A stretch of DNA of 64,000 bases from an uncultured Succinivibrio sp. GTDB taxonomy: Bacteria; Pseudomonadota; Gammaproteobacteria; Enterobacterales; Succinivibrionaceae. A model generated the notes under the pieces. It saw only the letters and a list, made by a program, of their open reading frames with translations. It was not told where the DNA came from and did not search any database. Where the stretch lies: positions 25,762 through 89,761 of the forward strand of contig CAKQDA010000008.1 of the NCBI GenBank assembly GCA_934218695.1. The letters run 5' to 3'. How positions within the stretch are numbered: the stretch's first letter is position 1; every line of letters begins with the position of its first letter. Below are positions 1-9,978 of this stretch, one piece after another. The position numbers and the translations under genes were made by a program.

Positions 1-1147
1 ATGCACACTCGCCACCTGCATACAGACCAGGCATACGGGTTTCGGTGTTACCGTTTGTCTCGATACCGCCCATGGTGTAGTGAACTACTGGACGAACTGG
101 AACAGGAGCCTTTACAGGATCAACACCTGAGTAGGTCATTGCAAGTTCGCAGATCAGAGGTAAACGCTCATGCAGATATTTCTCACCTAAGTGAGTCAGG
201 TCTAAGTGAACAGCCTCACCTAATGGATACTTAATGGTACGGCCTTTCTTTGACTCGTTCCAGAAAGCCTGTGACAGACGGTCACGTGGACCTAATTCCA
301 TGTACTTGTTCTTTGGATGTCCAACAGGGGTTTCAGGGCCTAAGCCGTAATCCTGTAAGTAGCGGTAGCCATCCTTGTTGTACAGAACACCACCTTCACC
401 ACGGCAGCCTTCAGTCATTAACAGACCGCAGCCTAAAAGGCCAGTTGGGTGGTACTGAACGAATTCCATATCGCGTAATGGCACACCGTGACGATATGCT
501 AAAGCCATGCCGTCACCTGTTACGATACCGCCGTTGGTGTTGAACAGATAGCAACGACCTGCACCACCGGTTGCTAAGAATACTGCCTTTGCATTGATCT
601 GACGGAAAACACCATTCTGTAAATCATAGCAGACAACACCACGACACTGACCGTCCTCTTCAAGAAGGTCCAGTACGAAGTGCTCATCAAAGCGCTGAAT
701 TGAAGGGAACTTAACTGAAGTCTGATATAAGGTGTGTAACATGTGGAAACCAGACTTGTCGGCAGCAAACCATGTGCGAGGTACTTTCATACCACCGAAA
801 CGACGAACGTTAACGTCACCGTTTGGTTTACGGCTCCAAGGGCATCCCCAGTGCTCTAACTGGTATAATTCTTCAGGTGCCTGGTGAACGAACTTTTCAA
901 CAACATCCTGCTCACACAGCCAGTCACCACCGGCTACTGTATCCTCAAAATGTTTCTGATATGAGTCGTCATCACGAACAACACCTGCGGCACCACCTTC
1001 GGCAGCAACAGTGTGTGAACGCATTGGGTAAACTTTGGAAATGAGTGCTACTCTTAACTTTGGGTCAGCCTGAGCAACTGCAATGGCAGCGCGAAGACCT
1101 GTACCACCTGCACCCACGATCGCAACATCGGCTTGATATTTTTCCAC
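1..1147 (-). CDS. frdA: Fumarate reductase flavoprotein subunit, 5' part
   Basis: Catalytic FAD subunit of quinol:fumarate reductase, which reduces fumarate to succinate in anaerobic respiration at the inner face of the cytoplasmic membrane. The reverse-strand translation starts [20 protein letters not shown], an N-terminal Rossmann FAD-binding motif, followed by [16 protein letters not shown], which contains the family's FAD-linking histidine. The last part visible reads [13 protein letters not shown], as in FrdA/SdhA. I chose the GTG at 1147-1145 because AGGAG lies a few bases upstream and the E. coli protein starts at the same place. About 382 of roughly 600 residues are present; the rest, and presumably frdBCD, lie beyond the left edge. 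FrdA rather than SdhA is favoured by close similarity to E. coli FrdA as I recall it. Confidence 0.93.
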   Translation of the reverse strand, partial: MEKYQADVAIVGAGGTGLRAAIAVAQADPKLRVALISKVYPMRSHTVAAEGGAAGVVRDDDSYQKHFEDTVAGGDWLCEQDVVEKFVHQAPEELYQLEHWGCPWSRKPNGDVNVRRFGGMKVPRTWFAADKSGFHMLHTLYQTSVKFPSIQRFDEHFVLDLLEEDGQCRGVVCYDLQNGVFRQINAKAVFLATGGAGRCYLFNTNGGIVTGDGMALAYRHGVPLRDMEFVQYHPTGLLGCGLLMTEGCRGEGGVLYNKDGYRYLQDYGLGPETPVGHPKNKYMELGPRDRLSQAFWNESKKGRTIKYPLGEAVHLDLTHLGEKYLHERLPLICELAMTYSGVDPVKAPVPVRPVVHYTMGGIETNGNTETRMPGLYAGGECA

Positions 1148-1360
1148 GTGAATCTCCTAATTACCGTAAGGATCTCTGCACAATAAAACAGAGTCCGAGG
1201 TTAGCAAGCAAAAAAACAACATAATTATAACTGTAAATGATATTTTTTTTTATTTTTAAATGTCAGATTTTATTAACATATTGAAAATAAACAAAAAATA
1301 TTATCTACAATAATAGACAAAAATCTAAAATCTCATAATTGCTCGTTTTTGAGGAAATTT
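1148..1360 (-). promoter_or_regulatory. AT-rich leader/promoter region of frdA
   Basis: Very AT-rich gap between the psd stop and the frdA start, both on the minus strand. A TATAAT-like -10 element on the minus strand lies at 1228-1223, but no good -35 partner is evident. I see no clear FNR or CRP palindrome and no convincing psd terminator here. A promoter is expected because frd operons are usually transcribed on their own and induced without oxygen. Confidence 0.3.
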
Positions 1361-2218
1361 TTATTTTTCCGGAGCAGAAACAATAAGAGATCTTCCCATC
1401 TTTACAGGAAGCAGAGGTTCAATATCTGAAGGTAATTCTCCCTGGTTATTTCCCCACAGGCAGATAACAGTACTGCCGTATTTGAAGTAACCTATTTCAT
1501 CACCTTTCTGATAGTGAATGTTTTCGTTTGAGTAGTCCTTTATTTCAAGTCCGACTCTTCTGTTTACAGTACCACCCCAGGTGGTGTGGATACTGCCTAC
1601 CAGAGCTGCTCCTACCATTACCACACATAAAGGTCCTACAGCTGTTTCAAAAAAGCACACCATTCTTTCGTTGACTGTATATAAATCGGGCATGCCGGAT
1701 ATGTTTCTCCTGCCTACAGGGAACAGTCTGCCTGGCACATGAATAGCCTTCTTTAATTTTCCGTCAATAGGCATATGAATTCTGTGATAGTTTGAAGGAG
1801 AGAGGTAGATACATGCGTAGCGTCCATCTTCAAACTGTTCTGAATCAAGAGTGTTTCCACCAACGAGTGCCTTTAATGAATAATCGATACCTTTTGCCTG
1901 GATCAGCCTGCCGTTTGTTATCTTTCCTGCCTGACCTATTGTGCCATCCACTGGGCATACAGCTAGGCAGTCTTTGTCCAGTGGTCTTGCGTTGGCTTCG
2001 AGTTTTCTTATAAAGAAATCATTGAAAGTTTTATATGATTCAAGATCCTTGTTTGCAATTTCATCTGTGTTGATACTGAAGGTTTTGATGAAGTTTCTGA
2101 TGAGAAACTGAGTGAATTTACCCATTGGCACATCTGTCAGCTTTGCAGACAGTGAAGAGAGTGTAGTAAAAGGGGTAAGTGTTTCGACTGTTTTGAGTAA
2201 AAATGAAGTAAATGACAT
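1361..2218 (-). CDS. psd: Phosphatidylserine decarboxylase proenzyme
   Basis: Makes phosphatidylethanolamine from phosphatidylserine at the inner membrane. The enzyme is a pyruvoyl-dependent decarboxylase that cleaves itself before a serine. The C-terminal part contains GYFKYGSTVICLWG, where YGST corresponds to the LGST self-cleavage site, so Ser becomes the pyruvoyl group. Upstream are the family blocks YHRIHMPIDG and GSIHTTWGG. The start at 2218 (MSFTSFLLKTVE) is preferred to an upstream in-frame ATG at 2260 because GGAG sits 5 bases before it. At about 285 residues it has the usual length for the proteobacterial short form. Confidence 0.95.
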   Translation of the reverse strand: MSFTSFLLKTVETLTPFTTLSSLSAKLTDVPMGKFTQFLIRNFIKTFSINTDEIANKDLESYKTFNDFFIRKLEANARPLDKDCLAVCPVDGTIGQAGKITNGRLIQAKGIDYSLKALVGGNTLDSEQFEDGRYACIYLSPSNYHRIHMPIDGKLKKAIHVPGRLFPVGRRNISGMPDLYTVNERMVCFFETAVGPLCVVMVGAALVGSIHTTWGGTVNRRVGLEIKDYSNENIHYQKGDEIGYFKYGSTVICLWGNNQGELPSDIEPLLPVKMGRSLIVSAPEK

Positions 2219-2359
2219 TGCTTCTCCAGAACAAACTATGTATGGCAAAACTGAGTACATTGTTTGTGAATAATAGAAGAATATAAAAAAATTGCGAAGA
2301 TTTTATCAAAATCTTGTGAAATTTAGCAAAAGAATATGTCTATTTGACAGTGCTGTCAT

Positions 2360-2396
2360 AAAAACAGGCCATACTCACGAGAATACGGCCTGCGCT
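2360..2396 (-). terminator. Rho-independent terminator of the first chemoreceptor gene
   Basis: On the minus strand an AGGCCGTATTC arm pairs, with G-U pairs, with GAGTATGGCCT and is followed by GTTTTTAT. It lies about 35 bases past the stop of the chemoreceptor gene that ends at 2428. Confidence 0.75.
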
Positions 2397-2427
2397 TTAG
2401 GTTATTCAGTTAATGATAATATGAAGA

Positions 2428-4032
2428 TTAAATCTCAAACCTGTTAACAATCTCGGAGAGTCTGCTGATCTCTTCATGTGTGCTGGAAATACTTCCGTTG
2501 ACAATCTGCAGCTCCTGAGCAAGGTTCTTTGAACCGTCAGTGATACTCTTCATGTTTGAAGAAATCTCTGATGTTGCTGTAGTCTGCTGTTCAGCTGCTG
2601 TTGCAATCTGAGTGATCTGGGCATTAACCTCGGTTACCTTGTCTGTAACCTCACTTAAGATTGTATGCAACTGAGCGGTTTCTGTGGAAATACCGTCCAT
2701 TACCTTTACAGAAGTCTGCATGGCTTCGTCAGCAACATTAGCATCATTCTGAACCTGAGATACCATTCTTGTAATTTCCTGAGTGGAAGAGGAAGTTCTT
2801 GAAGCAAGAGCACGAACCTCATCTGCCACCACGGCAAATCCCTTACCGGCTTCACCTGCTCTGGCAGCCTCAATAGCAGCATTTAAAGCCAGCAGGTTGG
2901 TCTGAGATGCGATATCATCAATAGTCTGAACGATAGTTCCGATCTTCTGAGCCTGATCTGCAAGGTTCTTGACAAGCTGGGCATCCTGTTTTGATCTTTC
3001 CACCTGTTTATCAAGTTTATCAATGGTTTCCTGAACTCTGTGAATACCGCTAGATGTGATCTGTGATGATTCGTTTGAACTTACAGATGCTTGCTCGCAA
3101 TTCTTTGCAATATCAGCAGTTGTTGAAACCATTTCGTCAGATGCTGCCGCAACAGTCAGAGAATGGGACTGGTTTTCCTCTGCTGTCTGACGGATTTCTG
3201 TAGATGAGGCTTCAATATCACTCATTGTTGAATGGACATTGTGTGTTACATCCTGAATCTGAGAAATACTGTTATGCCAGGATGTTCTCATTTTTTCCAG
3301 AGCTTCGAGCAGAGGTTTGAATTCGTCATGTCTGTGACAGACAATTTCATGATTGAGCTTTCCTGAAGCAAGTACTTTTGCATACTGTACAGCCTGACCG
3401 ATGATGTCTGAAATTGCCTTAGGCATGGTAAGGATAATTGCAACAGCCACTAAAATTGAGAAAAGAGCAAGACATACAGCAATCACCAGAGGAGTGTTGC
3501 TTGTGATCCCTTTTACTCTGTCTTTGGAAACAGCTATCTGGTAACCGTTAACTTTTACAACATTCTCCTGAATGATAATAAAATCCTTCAGCATCTTGGT
3601 TGTGTAGAATAAGGTTGCCTTTTCTGTATTGCCACTTTGAGCCAATGGAATATACCCTGAATTGAGCAGTGTGATGAATTCAGAAGTTGCCTGCTTTACA
3701 GCTCCGATCTCGGTTGGGTATCTTGCCATCTGCAGTTTTTCAGCTGCAGACTGCATTTTTGCAACATTTGAACTGAGTTCAGCTTTAGCGCTGTCGTATG
3801 ATGCTCCGTCGTTGATACTCTGGATAATAGTATTAACCGCAAACGCATAATCAGCAGTTGCTCTGGTTCTTCCATAGCGCTCTGACAGAGTGGTGTGAAC
3901 AAAACCTGCCACATCCTTGTTGGTTATGCAGTTTGAAATGGAGGTCCATGAAAGAATAATAGAAACTACAACCAGTAAAAGGTAGCTTAAAATTAACTTT
4001 TTCTTAATTGTCATACTGGATAAAAAATTCAT
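2428..4032 (-). CDS. Methyl-accepting chemotaxis protein (1 of 3)
   Basis: Transmembrane chemoreceptor that senses a periplasmic signal and controls the CheA kinase. The 534-residue protein has a first membrane helix (about residues 13-33), a helical periplasmic sensor of the four-helix-bundle type (about 34-185), a second membrane helix (about 185-208), a HAMP segment, and a long cytoplasmic signalling coiled coil. The tip contains the hallmark [18 protein letters not shown] and [13 protein letters not shown]. It ends in RFEI with no CheR/CheB-binding pentapeptide. AAGGGAA precedes the ATG. The ligand cannot be read from sequence. It is one of three related receptors within 9 kb. Confidence 0.93.
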   Translation of the reverse strand: MNFLSSMTIKKKLILSYLLLVVVSIILSWTSISNCITNKDVAGFVHTTLSERYGRTRATADYAFAVNTIIQSINDGASYDSAKAELSSNVAKMQSAAEKLQMARYPTEIGAVKQATSEFITLLNSGYIPLAQSGNTEKATLFYTTKMLKDFIIIQENVVKVNGYQIAVSKDRVKGITSNTPLVIAVCLALFSILVAVAIILTMPKAISDIIGQAVQYAKVLASGKLNHEIVCHRHDEFKPLLEALEKMRTSWHNSISQIQDVTHNVHSTMSDIEASSTEIRQTAEENQSHSLTVAAASDEMVSTTADIAKNCEQASVSSNESSQITSSGIHRVQETIDKLDKQVERSKQDAQLVKNLADQAQKIGTIVQTIDDIASQTNLLALNAAIEAARAGEAGKGFAVVADEVRALASRTSSSTQEITRMVSQVQNDANVADEAMQTSVKVMDGISTETAQLHTILSEVTDKVTEVNAQITQIATAAEQQTTATSEISSNMKSITDGSKNLAQELQIVNGSISSTHEEISRLSEIVNRFEI

Positions 4033-4107
4033 AGCGTTCCCTTCTTTTTTTTGTTAGGTATTGTCCGCCCCTGTTTTTATTCCGTAGTTAGTACGGTATA
4101 TATAATA

Positions 4108-4134
4108 TAGTCGGCATTGCACCAGAAATATTCA
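4108..4134 (-). promoter_or_regulatory. Candidate sigma-28 (FliA-type) promoter for chemoreceptor 1
   Basis: Read on the minus strand, TGAA, 15 bases, then GCCGACTA resembles the flagellar sigma factor consensus (TAAA, N15, GCCGATAA). It lies about 75 bases upstream of the chemoreceptor start at 4032. Chemoreceptor genes are often in this regulon. The match is imperfect, so this is a suggestion only. Confidence 0.35.
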
Positions 4135-4263
4135 GTGAATAGTTTAATACAAGTGCAAATTCACAAATTTCTGTAAAAAAATATGAACCAGTTAACAATA
4201 ATTCTTATTATTAGTGTTAATCCTTTATAAAATTTTTGCGTGGGAATGAAGATTGCTTAAAAA

Positions 4264-4298
4264 AATAAAGCACATAAGCTGATACTTACGTGCCTTAA
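4264..4298 (-). terminator. Rho-independent terminator of chemoreceptor 2
   Basis: On the minus strand AAGGCACGTAAG pairs with CTTATGTGCTTT across a short loop and is followed by a T-rich run. It lies about 30 bases after the stop of the gene ending at 4327. Confidence 0.8.
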
Positions 4299-4326
4299 AA
4301 TTTTGTTAAAAAGGTTCTTATGACTT

Positions 4327-5934
4327 TTAAACTTTGAATGTGGAAACCATGTCAGACAGAACTGAAATCTGACCGTTTGTCTCTTTTATATCCTCATTAA
4401 CATCCACAAGATCATCGGCAAGTTCCTTTGAGCCATCGGTGATCTTTTTCATGTTGGATGATATCTCTGAGGTTGCAACTGTCTGCTGTTCTGCTGCAGT
4501 TGCAATCTGGGTGATCTGTCCTGATACCTCGTTTACTTTGGTAGTCAGAGTATGCAGGATCTCTTCAATTTCGCCACTTTCGCTGGCAAGTGAATCCATT
4601 ACCTTTGTTGATACCTGCATGGCCTCATCAGCCTGACCTGCATCAGTCTGAACCATCTGAACCATGTTTGTGATTTCCTGTGTTGAGTTGGAGGTTCTTG
4701 AGGCTAAAGCTCGTACCTCGTCAGCTACCACAGCAAATCCCTTACCGGCTTCTCCTGCACGAGCAGCTTCAATGGCCGCATTCAGGGCCAGCAGATTTGT
4801 TTGAGCAGCAATATCATCGATTGTCTGAACGATTGAACCAATCTTCTGGGCCTGCTCTGAAAGTTTCTGCACTAACTGGGCATCACTTCTTGATTTTATT
4901 ACCTGCTCATTGATTTTATCGATTACGTTTTGAATCTTGGCTACAGATGTTTCTGTAGCTTTTGCTGATTCTTCTGCTGCTGTGGATGCGTGCTCGCAGT
5001 TCTGTGCTATATCCTGAGTGGTTGATACCATTTCGTCAGATGCTGCAGCTACAGTTAATGCTCTGTTCTGATTGTCTGTAGCTGTACTGCTGATTAAATC
5101 AGATGTATCTGTTAATTTTTCGATTACTCCCTTCAGTTTTTCAGCTGAAGCAATAACCTTTGAAATACTCTCCTGCCATGAGGCTCTCATCTTTTCAAGA
5201 TCTACAAGAAGAAGTCTGAACTCATCCTTTCTTCCTGTATTGAGTTTTCTTGTCATATTACCGGTTGCAAGTTCAAGTGCAAGTCTGGAAATTGACTTGA
5301 TGTGTGCTCGCAGGTTATTGGCAATAAGATAGGTTAAAAAGATTGCAATCAGAATTTCAAAGACTGTGCAGGTGACAATAGTTATATATGTGCCTGAACT
5401 TTTTATTGATGACATAGCCTTTTTGGTTTCTCTGAGCTGATAACCGTTAACTGCCACCATATTGTCACAGATTGTCATGAACTGATGATTCAGGGAATTT
5501 ATGAAAACTCTGTTGGCTTCTTCATGTTTCCCATTCCTGATTAGAGGAAGAAAATCTGTTCTGAATGCTGTAAGGTAAGTCTTTGCACTCTCTTTTATGG
5601 CACCTATTTCTTTAGGGAATCTTGTCATCTGCAGTGCATCTGCACAGGACTGCATCTTTTCCATAAGAGAAGTTGACCTGCTGATAAGTTCATCAGTGTT
5701 GCCTTCGTTTGAAACCAGAGCTTTTGACAGAAAATTCATTTCATAGAAAGAATCAAGAGCACGTCTGGTTCTTTCGTATCTGACATTCAGGAATTCAATC
5801 TTTTCAATTGCTCTAGCTCTTGCTGACGAAATTGACAGTGAGGACGTAGTGGCAAGAATAATTGTAAGAAAAATAAGGCAGAAGAAACTGCAGAAGATCT
5901 TCGTTCTGAAAGGCAGGTTATTTAGAAAAGACAT
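4327..5934 (-). CDS. Methyl-accepting chemotaxis protein (2 of 3)
   Basis: Second chemoreceptor, 535 residues, with the same architecture: membrane helix 1 near residues 12-32, a helical periplasmic sensor, membrane helix 2 near 188-208, HAMP, and a signalling domain containing [18 protein letters not shown]. Its sensor region ([24 protein letters not shown]) is much closer to the receptor at 9979-11586 than to the one at 2428-4032, which suggests a recent duplication of these two. It ends TFKV without a CheR-binding tail. AAAGGGG lies upstream of the ATG at 5934. The ligand is unknown. Confidence 0.93.
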   Translation of the reverse strand: MSFLNNLPFRTKIFCSFFCLIFLTIILATTSSLSISSARARAIEKIEFLNVRYERTRRALDSFYEMNFLSKALVSNEGNTDELISRSTSLMEKMQSCADALQMTRFPKEIGAIKESAKTYLTAFRTDFLPLIRNGKHEEANRVFINSLNHQFMTICDNMVAVNGYQLRETKKAMSSIKSSGTYITIVTCTVFEILIAIFLTYLIANNLRAHIKSISRLALELATGNMTRKLNTGRKDEFRLLLVDLEKMRASWQESISKVIASAEKLKGVIEKLTDTSDLISSTATDNQNRALTVAAASDEMVSTTQDIAQNCEHASTAAEESAKATETSVAKIQNVIDKINEQVIKSRSDAQLVQKLSEQAQKIGSIVQTIDDIAAQTNLLALNAAIEAARAGEAGKGFAVVADEVRALASRTSNSTQEITNMVQMVQTDAGQADEAMQVSTKVMDSLASESGEIEEILHTLTTKVNEVSGQITQIATAAEQQTVATSEISSNMKKITDGSKELADDLVDVNEDIKETNGQISVLSDMVSTFKV

Positions 5935-6349
5935 ATGAATAAAGCCCCTTTGTTTTTGTTTGCGTCAAAAGTTCACTTTTTTTTATTTTTGTAATATTGG
6001 ATAGTTAGAATAAGTTAGAAATCTTACCCGATATAATTTTAGGTTAGTTGCTCTAATCTAACCTAAAAACAATTAGAATATTGTTGAGTTGATAGCAAAA
6101 TTTAAATAAATTTGTACAATAAAACTATTGATAAATATTACTAATTATATGATTTATAATTATAAAAATAAATTATATAAAATTTTAAAAGTGAAAATAA
6201 TACAATTATTGATGGGGGTTATATTTTGTCTATTTGTCAATTCTCTAAATACCTTAGTGTTTTGAGGTGAATTTTGAAATATACAAAATTCTGCATGTCT
6301 ACATAAAATGAACCATGATTAGAGACATTCTAAAAAAATAAAAAAAAAC
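5935..6349. other. AT-rich intergenic region with a perfect 11-bp inverted repeat
   Basis: No gene is seen here. The notable element is TTTTAGGTTAG at 6037-6047 and its exact reverse complement at 6058-6068, separated by 10 bases, about 100 bp upstream of chemoreceptor 2. TTAGAA recurs several times around it. It could be an operator or an RNA hairpin in the chemoreceptor leader. The remainder (about 6070-6349) is extremely AT-rich with nothing recognisable. Confidence 0.4.
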
Positions 6350-6377
6350 TTGACGAATAAAAAAAATCATCTATAAT
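6350..6377 (+). promoter_or_regulatory. Promoter of tRNA-Gly
   Basis: TTGACG (6350-6355), a 16-base spacer and a perfect TATAAT (6372-6377) lie just upstream of the tRNA, whose mature 5' end is at 6392. Confidence 0.8.
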
Positions 6378-6391
6378 GTCTCACATCGGAT

Positions 6392-6467
6392 GCGGGAATA
6401 GCTCAGTTGGTAGAGCATAACCTTGCCATGGTTAGGGTCGCGAGTTCGAACCTCGTTTCCCGCTCCA
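6392..6467 (+). tRNA. tRNA-Gly (anticodon GCC)
   Basis: The 76-base cloverleaf has acceptor arms GCGGGAA and TTCCCGC, D-loop AGCTCAGTTGGTAGAGC, anticodon GCC in CCTTGCCATGG, T-arm GAGTTCGAACCTC and an encoded CCA end. It is close to E. coli tRNA-Gly(GCC). Confidence 0.97.
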
Positions 6468-6474
6468 ATATTAA

Positions 6475-6507
6475 GGAAGAATAGCTGAGGCTGTTCTTTT
6501 TTTTTTG
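6475..6507 (+). terminator. Terminator after tRNA-Gly
   Basis: AGAATAGC and GCTGTTCT form a stem around a TGAG loop, followed by a run of about ten T residues, directly after the tRNA. Confidence 0.85.
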
Positions 6508-6661
6508 CCTTTTTGTCCCATTTCTTTCGTTTTTACTTGAATTTTCTGAACACAGTCCGCATATACGTAAATATATACAGTATTTATCGTGCCTCATAAG
6601 GTATAATCACGGTATTGTTAACCATATTAATTCAACTGATCAATTATTAAGAAATAAAAAA

Positions 6662-9337
6662 ATGTTTGTCACTTCCATAGTTACCAAAATCATTGGTAGT
6701 AGTAATCAGAGAACTGTTCGCAAGTTATCAAAGATCGTCAGGGGAATAAATGCCCTTGAGAGCAAATATCAGTCATTAAAAGATGAGGAATTTAAAGATC
6801 TTACTGAGCAGTTTAAGCAGCGTGTCGCAAAAGGCGAGTCTTTAGAAGCCCTTCTGCCTGAGGTTTTTGCGGTTGCAAGAGAAGCTGCAAAAAGATCTCT
6901 TGGTCTGCGTCCGTTTGATGTACAGCTGATGGGTGGTATTGTTTTAAATGCCAACCGTATCGCTGAAATGAAAACCGGTGAAGGTAAGACTCTGACAGCT
7001 CTTTTGCCATGCTATCTGAATGCTCTTGCAGGAAAGGGTGTTCATGTTGTTACAGTCAATGATTACCTGGCCCGCCGTGACAGTGACTGGTCAAGACCTT
7101 TCTATACCCTGCTAGGTATGACAGTAGGTGTAAATGTTCCAGGCATGAAGCCTGACGAAAAGAGAGCTGCCTATGCCTGTGATGTAACCTATGGTACCAA
7201 TAACGAGTTCGGTTTTGATTACCTTCGTGACAATATGGCCTACTCCTTAGAGCAGAAAGTGCAGAGAGAGCTTAACTACGCACTGGTCGATGAGGTTGAT
7301 TCTGTTTTAATTGATGAGGCAAGAACTCCTTTAATCATTTCAGGTGCAGCTGAGAACAGTTCAAAACTTTATCAGGCTGTAGATAAGCTTATTCCGGGGT
7401 TAATCTTCCAGGAAAAAGAGGATACCGAAACCTATACAGGCGAAGGTGACTATACACTGGATCTTAAGATTAAACAGGCTTACCTGACTGAGCGTGGACA
7501 GATTAAGATTGAGAACTCTTTAGTTAAGGCAGGACTTCTCAAAGAGGGGGACAAGCTTTTCTCTTCAGAGCACATTACACTGTTGCACCACGTTATGGCA
7601 GCCCTAAGAGCCCATACTCTGTTCAAGAGAGATGTGGATTATGTAGTTGAAGACGGTGAAGTTTTAATCATCGATGAGCATACAGGCCGCAAGATGCTTG
7701 GACGTCGCTGGTCTGAAGGTCTGCACCAGGCAATTGAGGCAAAGGAAGGTGTTGAGATCCACTCTGAAAATCAGACTCTGGCTTCAATTACTTTCCAGAA
7801 CTACTTCCGTATGTACAAGAAACTTGCCGGTATGACCGGTACTGCCGATACCGAAGCTTACGAATTCCAGCAGATCTATGGTTTGCAGACAGTTGTGCTA
7901 CCAACCAACAGACCTATGATCCGTAACGACATGCCAGATCTTATCTATCTGACTGAAGATGACAAGTACAAGGCAATTGTTAATGATATTAAAGAGACTA
8001 TTGCTAAGGGAAGACCTGTTTTAGTCGGTACCATCTCAATTGAGAATTCTGAGAAACTGTCACATCTTCTGGACAAGTTAGGCATTAAACATCAGGTTTT
8101 GAACGCCAAGTTCCATGAAAAGGAAGCCTACATTGTAGCTCAGGCAGGTCGTCCAGGTACTGTAACTATCGCAACCAATATGGCAGGTCGTGGTACTGAT
8201 ATTATTTTAGGTGGTAATCTGAAGGCTGATATTGATGAGCTTGGCGAAAACCCTACTCCTGAACAGATTGCCAAAGTTAAGGAAGACTGGCAGAAACGCC
8301 ATGATGACGTATTAAAGGCCGGTGGTCTGCATATCATTGGTTCTGAGCGTCATGAGTCACGCCGTATTGATAATCAGCTCCGCGGTCGTGCCGGCCGTCA
8401 GGGTGATCCTGGTTCATCACGTTTCTACCTGTCAATGGATGACAACCTGATGAAACTGTTCGGCTCAGAGAAGCTGAAGAATTTCATGAAAAAGATGGGT
8501 ATGGACGACGGTCAGCCTTTAGAGCACAAGTTCATCACCAGAGCTATTGAGTCAGCTCAGCGTAAGGTTGAAACCCGCAACTTTGATATCCGCAAGAACC
8601 TGCTTGAGTACGATGACGTTGCAAATGAGCAGCGTAAAGTTATCTATGAGGAGCGTAATGCACTTTTAGAAGGTAAGGATATCTCAGAGACTATTCACAC
8701 TATCTTTGAGGATGTTTTGGACAATGTGATTTCTGATTACATTCAGCCAAATTCATTACCAGAGCAGTGGGATCTTGAAGGCTTACAGAAGCGCCTTGCC
8801 GCTGTATACAACCTGGATGCCCCTGTAGTGCAGTGGATGAAGGAAAATGACAAGCTTGTTGAAAATGATATTCGCGAGAAGATCATTGCTTTAGGTCATG
8901 AGATGTATCAGAAGAAGTGTGATGTTATCGGACCTGAGAATCAGAAGCAGCTTGAAAAACAGGTAATGCTCCAGTGCATCGACACTCTGTGGAAGGAGCA
9001 TCTTGCAGCAATGGACTATATGCGTCAAGGTATTGGTCTTCAGGGATATGCCCAGAAGAATCCAAAGAATGAGTACAAGATCCAGTCATTCAATCTGTTC
9101 TCAAAGATGCTTGATAACTTGAAGGAGCAGGTAGTTTCAATTCTCTGCAGAATTCAGGTAAGACTCAAGTCACCTGAAGAGGCAGCAGCTGAGCAGAAGG
9201 CTATTGAAGATCGTAATGAAGAAATGAAAATGCGTGAAGAAGCCAAGAAATACGCAGGAATGCACATCGGACGCAATGATCCATGTCCGTGCGGTTCTGG
9301 CAAGAAGTTCAAGGTCTGCCACGGTAGATTTATTTAA
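6662..9337 (+). CDS. secA: Protein translocase ATPase SecA
   Basis: ATPase motor that pushes unfolded preproteins through SecYEG. The 891 residues cover the whole family length. Seen: Walker A-type MKTGEGKT near residue 105, [20 protein letters not shown] (Walker B region), the helicase-like block [29 protein letters not shown], and the C-terminal zinc-binding tail [16 protein letters not shown] that binds SecB and lipid. The ATG at 6662 gives the normal SecA N-terminus, though the ribosome site is weak. No secM-like leader gene is evident upstream, unlike E. coli. A terminator follows at once, so it is probably monocistronic. Confidence 0.98.
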   Translation: MFVTSIVTKIIGSSNQRTVRKLSKIVRGINALESKYQSLKDEEFKDLTEQFKQRVAKGESLEALLPEVFAVAREAAKRSLGLRPFDVQLMGGIVLNANRIAEMKTGEGKTLTALLPCYLNALAGKGVHVVTVNDYLARRDSDWSRPFYTLLGMTVGVNVPGMKPDEKRAAYACDVTYGTNNEFGFDYLRDNMAYSLEQKVQRELNYALVDEVDSVLIDEARTPLIISGAAENSSKLYQAVDKLIPGLIFQEKEDTETYTGEGDYTLDLKIKQAYLTERGQIKIENSLVKAGLLKEGDKLFSSEHITLLHHVMAALRAHTLFKRDVDYVVEDGEVLIIDEHTGRKMLGRRWSEGLHQAIEAKEGVEIHSENQTLASITFQNYFRMYKKLAGMTGTADTEAYEFQQIYGLQTVVLPTNRPMIRNDMPDLIYLTEDDKYKAIVNDIKETIAKGRPVLVGTISIENSEKLSHLLDKLGIKHQVLNAKFHEKEAYIVAQAGRPGTVTIATNMAGRGTDIILGGNLKADIDELGENPTPEQIAKVKEDWQKRHDDVLKAGGLHIIGSERHESRRIDNQLRGRAGRQGDPGSSRFYLSMDDNLMKLFGSEKLKNFMKKMGMDDGQPLEHKFITRAIESAQRKVETRNFDIRKNLLEYDDVANEQRKVIYEERNALLEGKDISETIHTIFEDVLDNVISDYIQPNSLPEQWDLEGLQKRLAAVYNLDAPVVQWMKENDKLVENDIREKIIALGHEMYQKKCDVIGPENQKQLEKQVMLQCIDTLWKEHLAAMDYMRQGIGLQGYAQKNPKNEYKIQSFNLFSKMLDNLKEQVVSILCRIQVRLKSPEEAAAEQKAIEDRNEEMKMREEAKKYAGMHIGRNDPCPCGSGKKFKVCHGRFI

Positions 9338-9351
9338 ATTTTAATCCTAAG

Positions 9352-9397
9352 AAAAGCCTCGTTTCCGCTTCTCTGGCAGTTACGAGGCTTTTTTTTG
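9352..9397 (+). terminator. secA terminator
   Basis: AAGCCTCGT and ACGAGGCTT form a 9-bp stem followed by TTTTTT, 15 bases after the secA stop codon. Confidence 0.88.
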
Positions 9398-9624
9398 TGA
9401 ATGTTATTTAGCAGCATAGATTAAGTAAGGTAAACAAAAATCCCTCCATACCATCTTTCATTTGCAGTTGAACTTGCACTCATGTCATCTGCATCTGTAG
9501 CAAATTCAGACAGTTTTAATAAATCAATTTAGTTTTTGCAGATCGGTCTAAAAATAATAAATGCGATTTATAAGGCGTTTGTTTGGATGATTGAAAAAAT
9601 ATGTTCTTTTTGAACAAAATTTTC

Positions 9625-9653
9625 TTGACTGAAAAGGGGTTATGTGTTTTAAT
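9625..9653 (+). promoter_or_regulatory. Promoter of the tRNA-Phe pair
   Basis: TTGACT (9625-9630), 17 bases and TTTAAT (9648-9653). The predicted start point lies only a few bases before the mature tRNA 5' end at 9664. Confidence 0.65.
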
Positions 9654-9663
9654 ATTCGCCGTT

Positions 9664-9739
9664 GCCCAGATAGCTCAGTCGGTAGAGCAGGGGATTGAAA
9701 ATCCCCGTGTCGGCGGTTCGATTCCGTCTCTGGGCACCA
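9664..9739 (+). tRNA. tRNA-Phe (anticodon GAA), copy 1
   Basis: The 76-base cloverleaf has acceptor arms GCCCAGA and TCTGGGC, anticodon GAA within GGATTGAAAATCC, T-loop TTCGATT and an encoded CCA. It is identical to the copy 28 bases downstream. Confidence 0.97.
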
Positions 9740-9767
9740 TCTAAAATTCAAAAAAATCATTTCTTTT

Positions 9768-9843
9768 GCCCAGATAGCTCAGTCGGTAGAGCAGGGGATT
9801 GAAAATCCCCGTGTCGGCGGTTCGATTCCGTCTCTGGGCACCA
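9768..9843 (+). tRNA. tRNA-Phe (anticodon GAA), copy 2
   Basis: Exact duplicate of the upstream tRNA-Phe, in tandem, with CCA encoded. The 28-base spacer is AT-rich without a clear promoter, so the two are probably one transcript. Confidence 0.97.
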
Positions 9844-9906
9844 TCTTCAAATTTCAAAATTGTTTTCATAACGAGTTTGGTGTAATCTCTTTCTGTCTTT
9901 TCAGAA

Positions 9907-9943
9907 GCAAAAAAAACGCAAACCTTTCAGATTTGCGTTTTTA
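9907..9943. terminator. Bidirectional terminator between tRNA-Phe and chemoreceptor 3
   Basis: AAAACGCAAA and TTTGCGTTTT form a stem with A-runs on the left and T-runs on the right. It can therefore stop both the tRNA transcript (plus) and the chemoreceptor transcript (minus). Confidence 0.82.
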
Positions 9944-9978
9944 ACTATGTCTGACTAACTAATGTTATCTTTATTAGG

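Noticed and set aside
2219..2260. Longer psd start at 2260
   Set aside because: No ribosome site, and the added residues do not match the family; the start at 2218 has GGAG 5 bases upstream.
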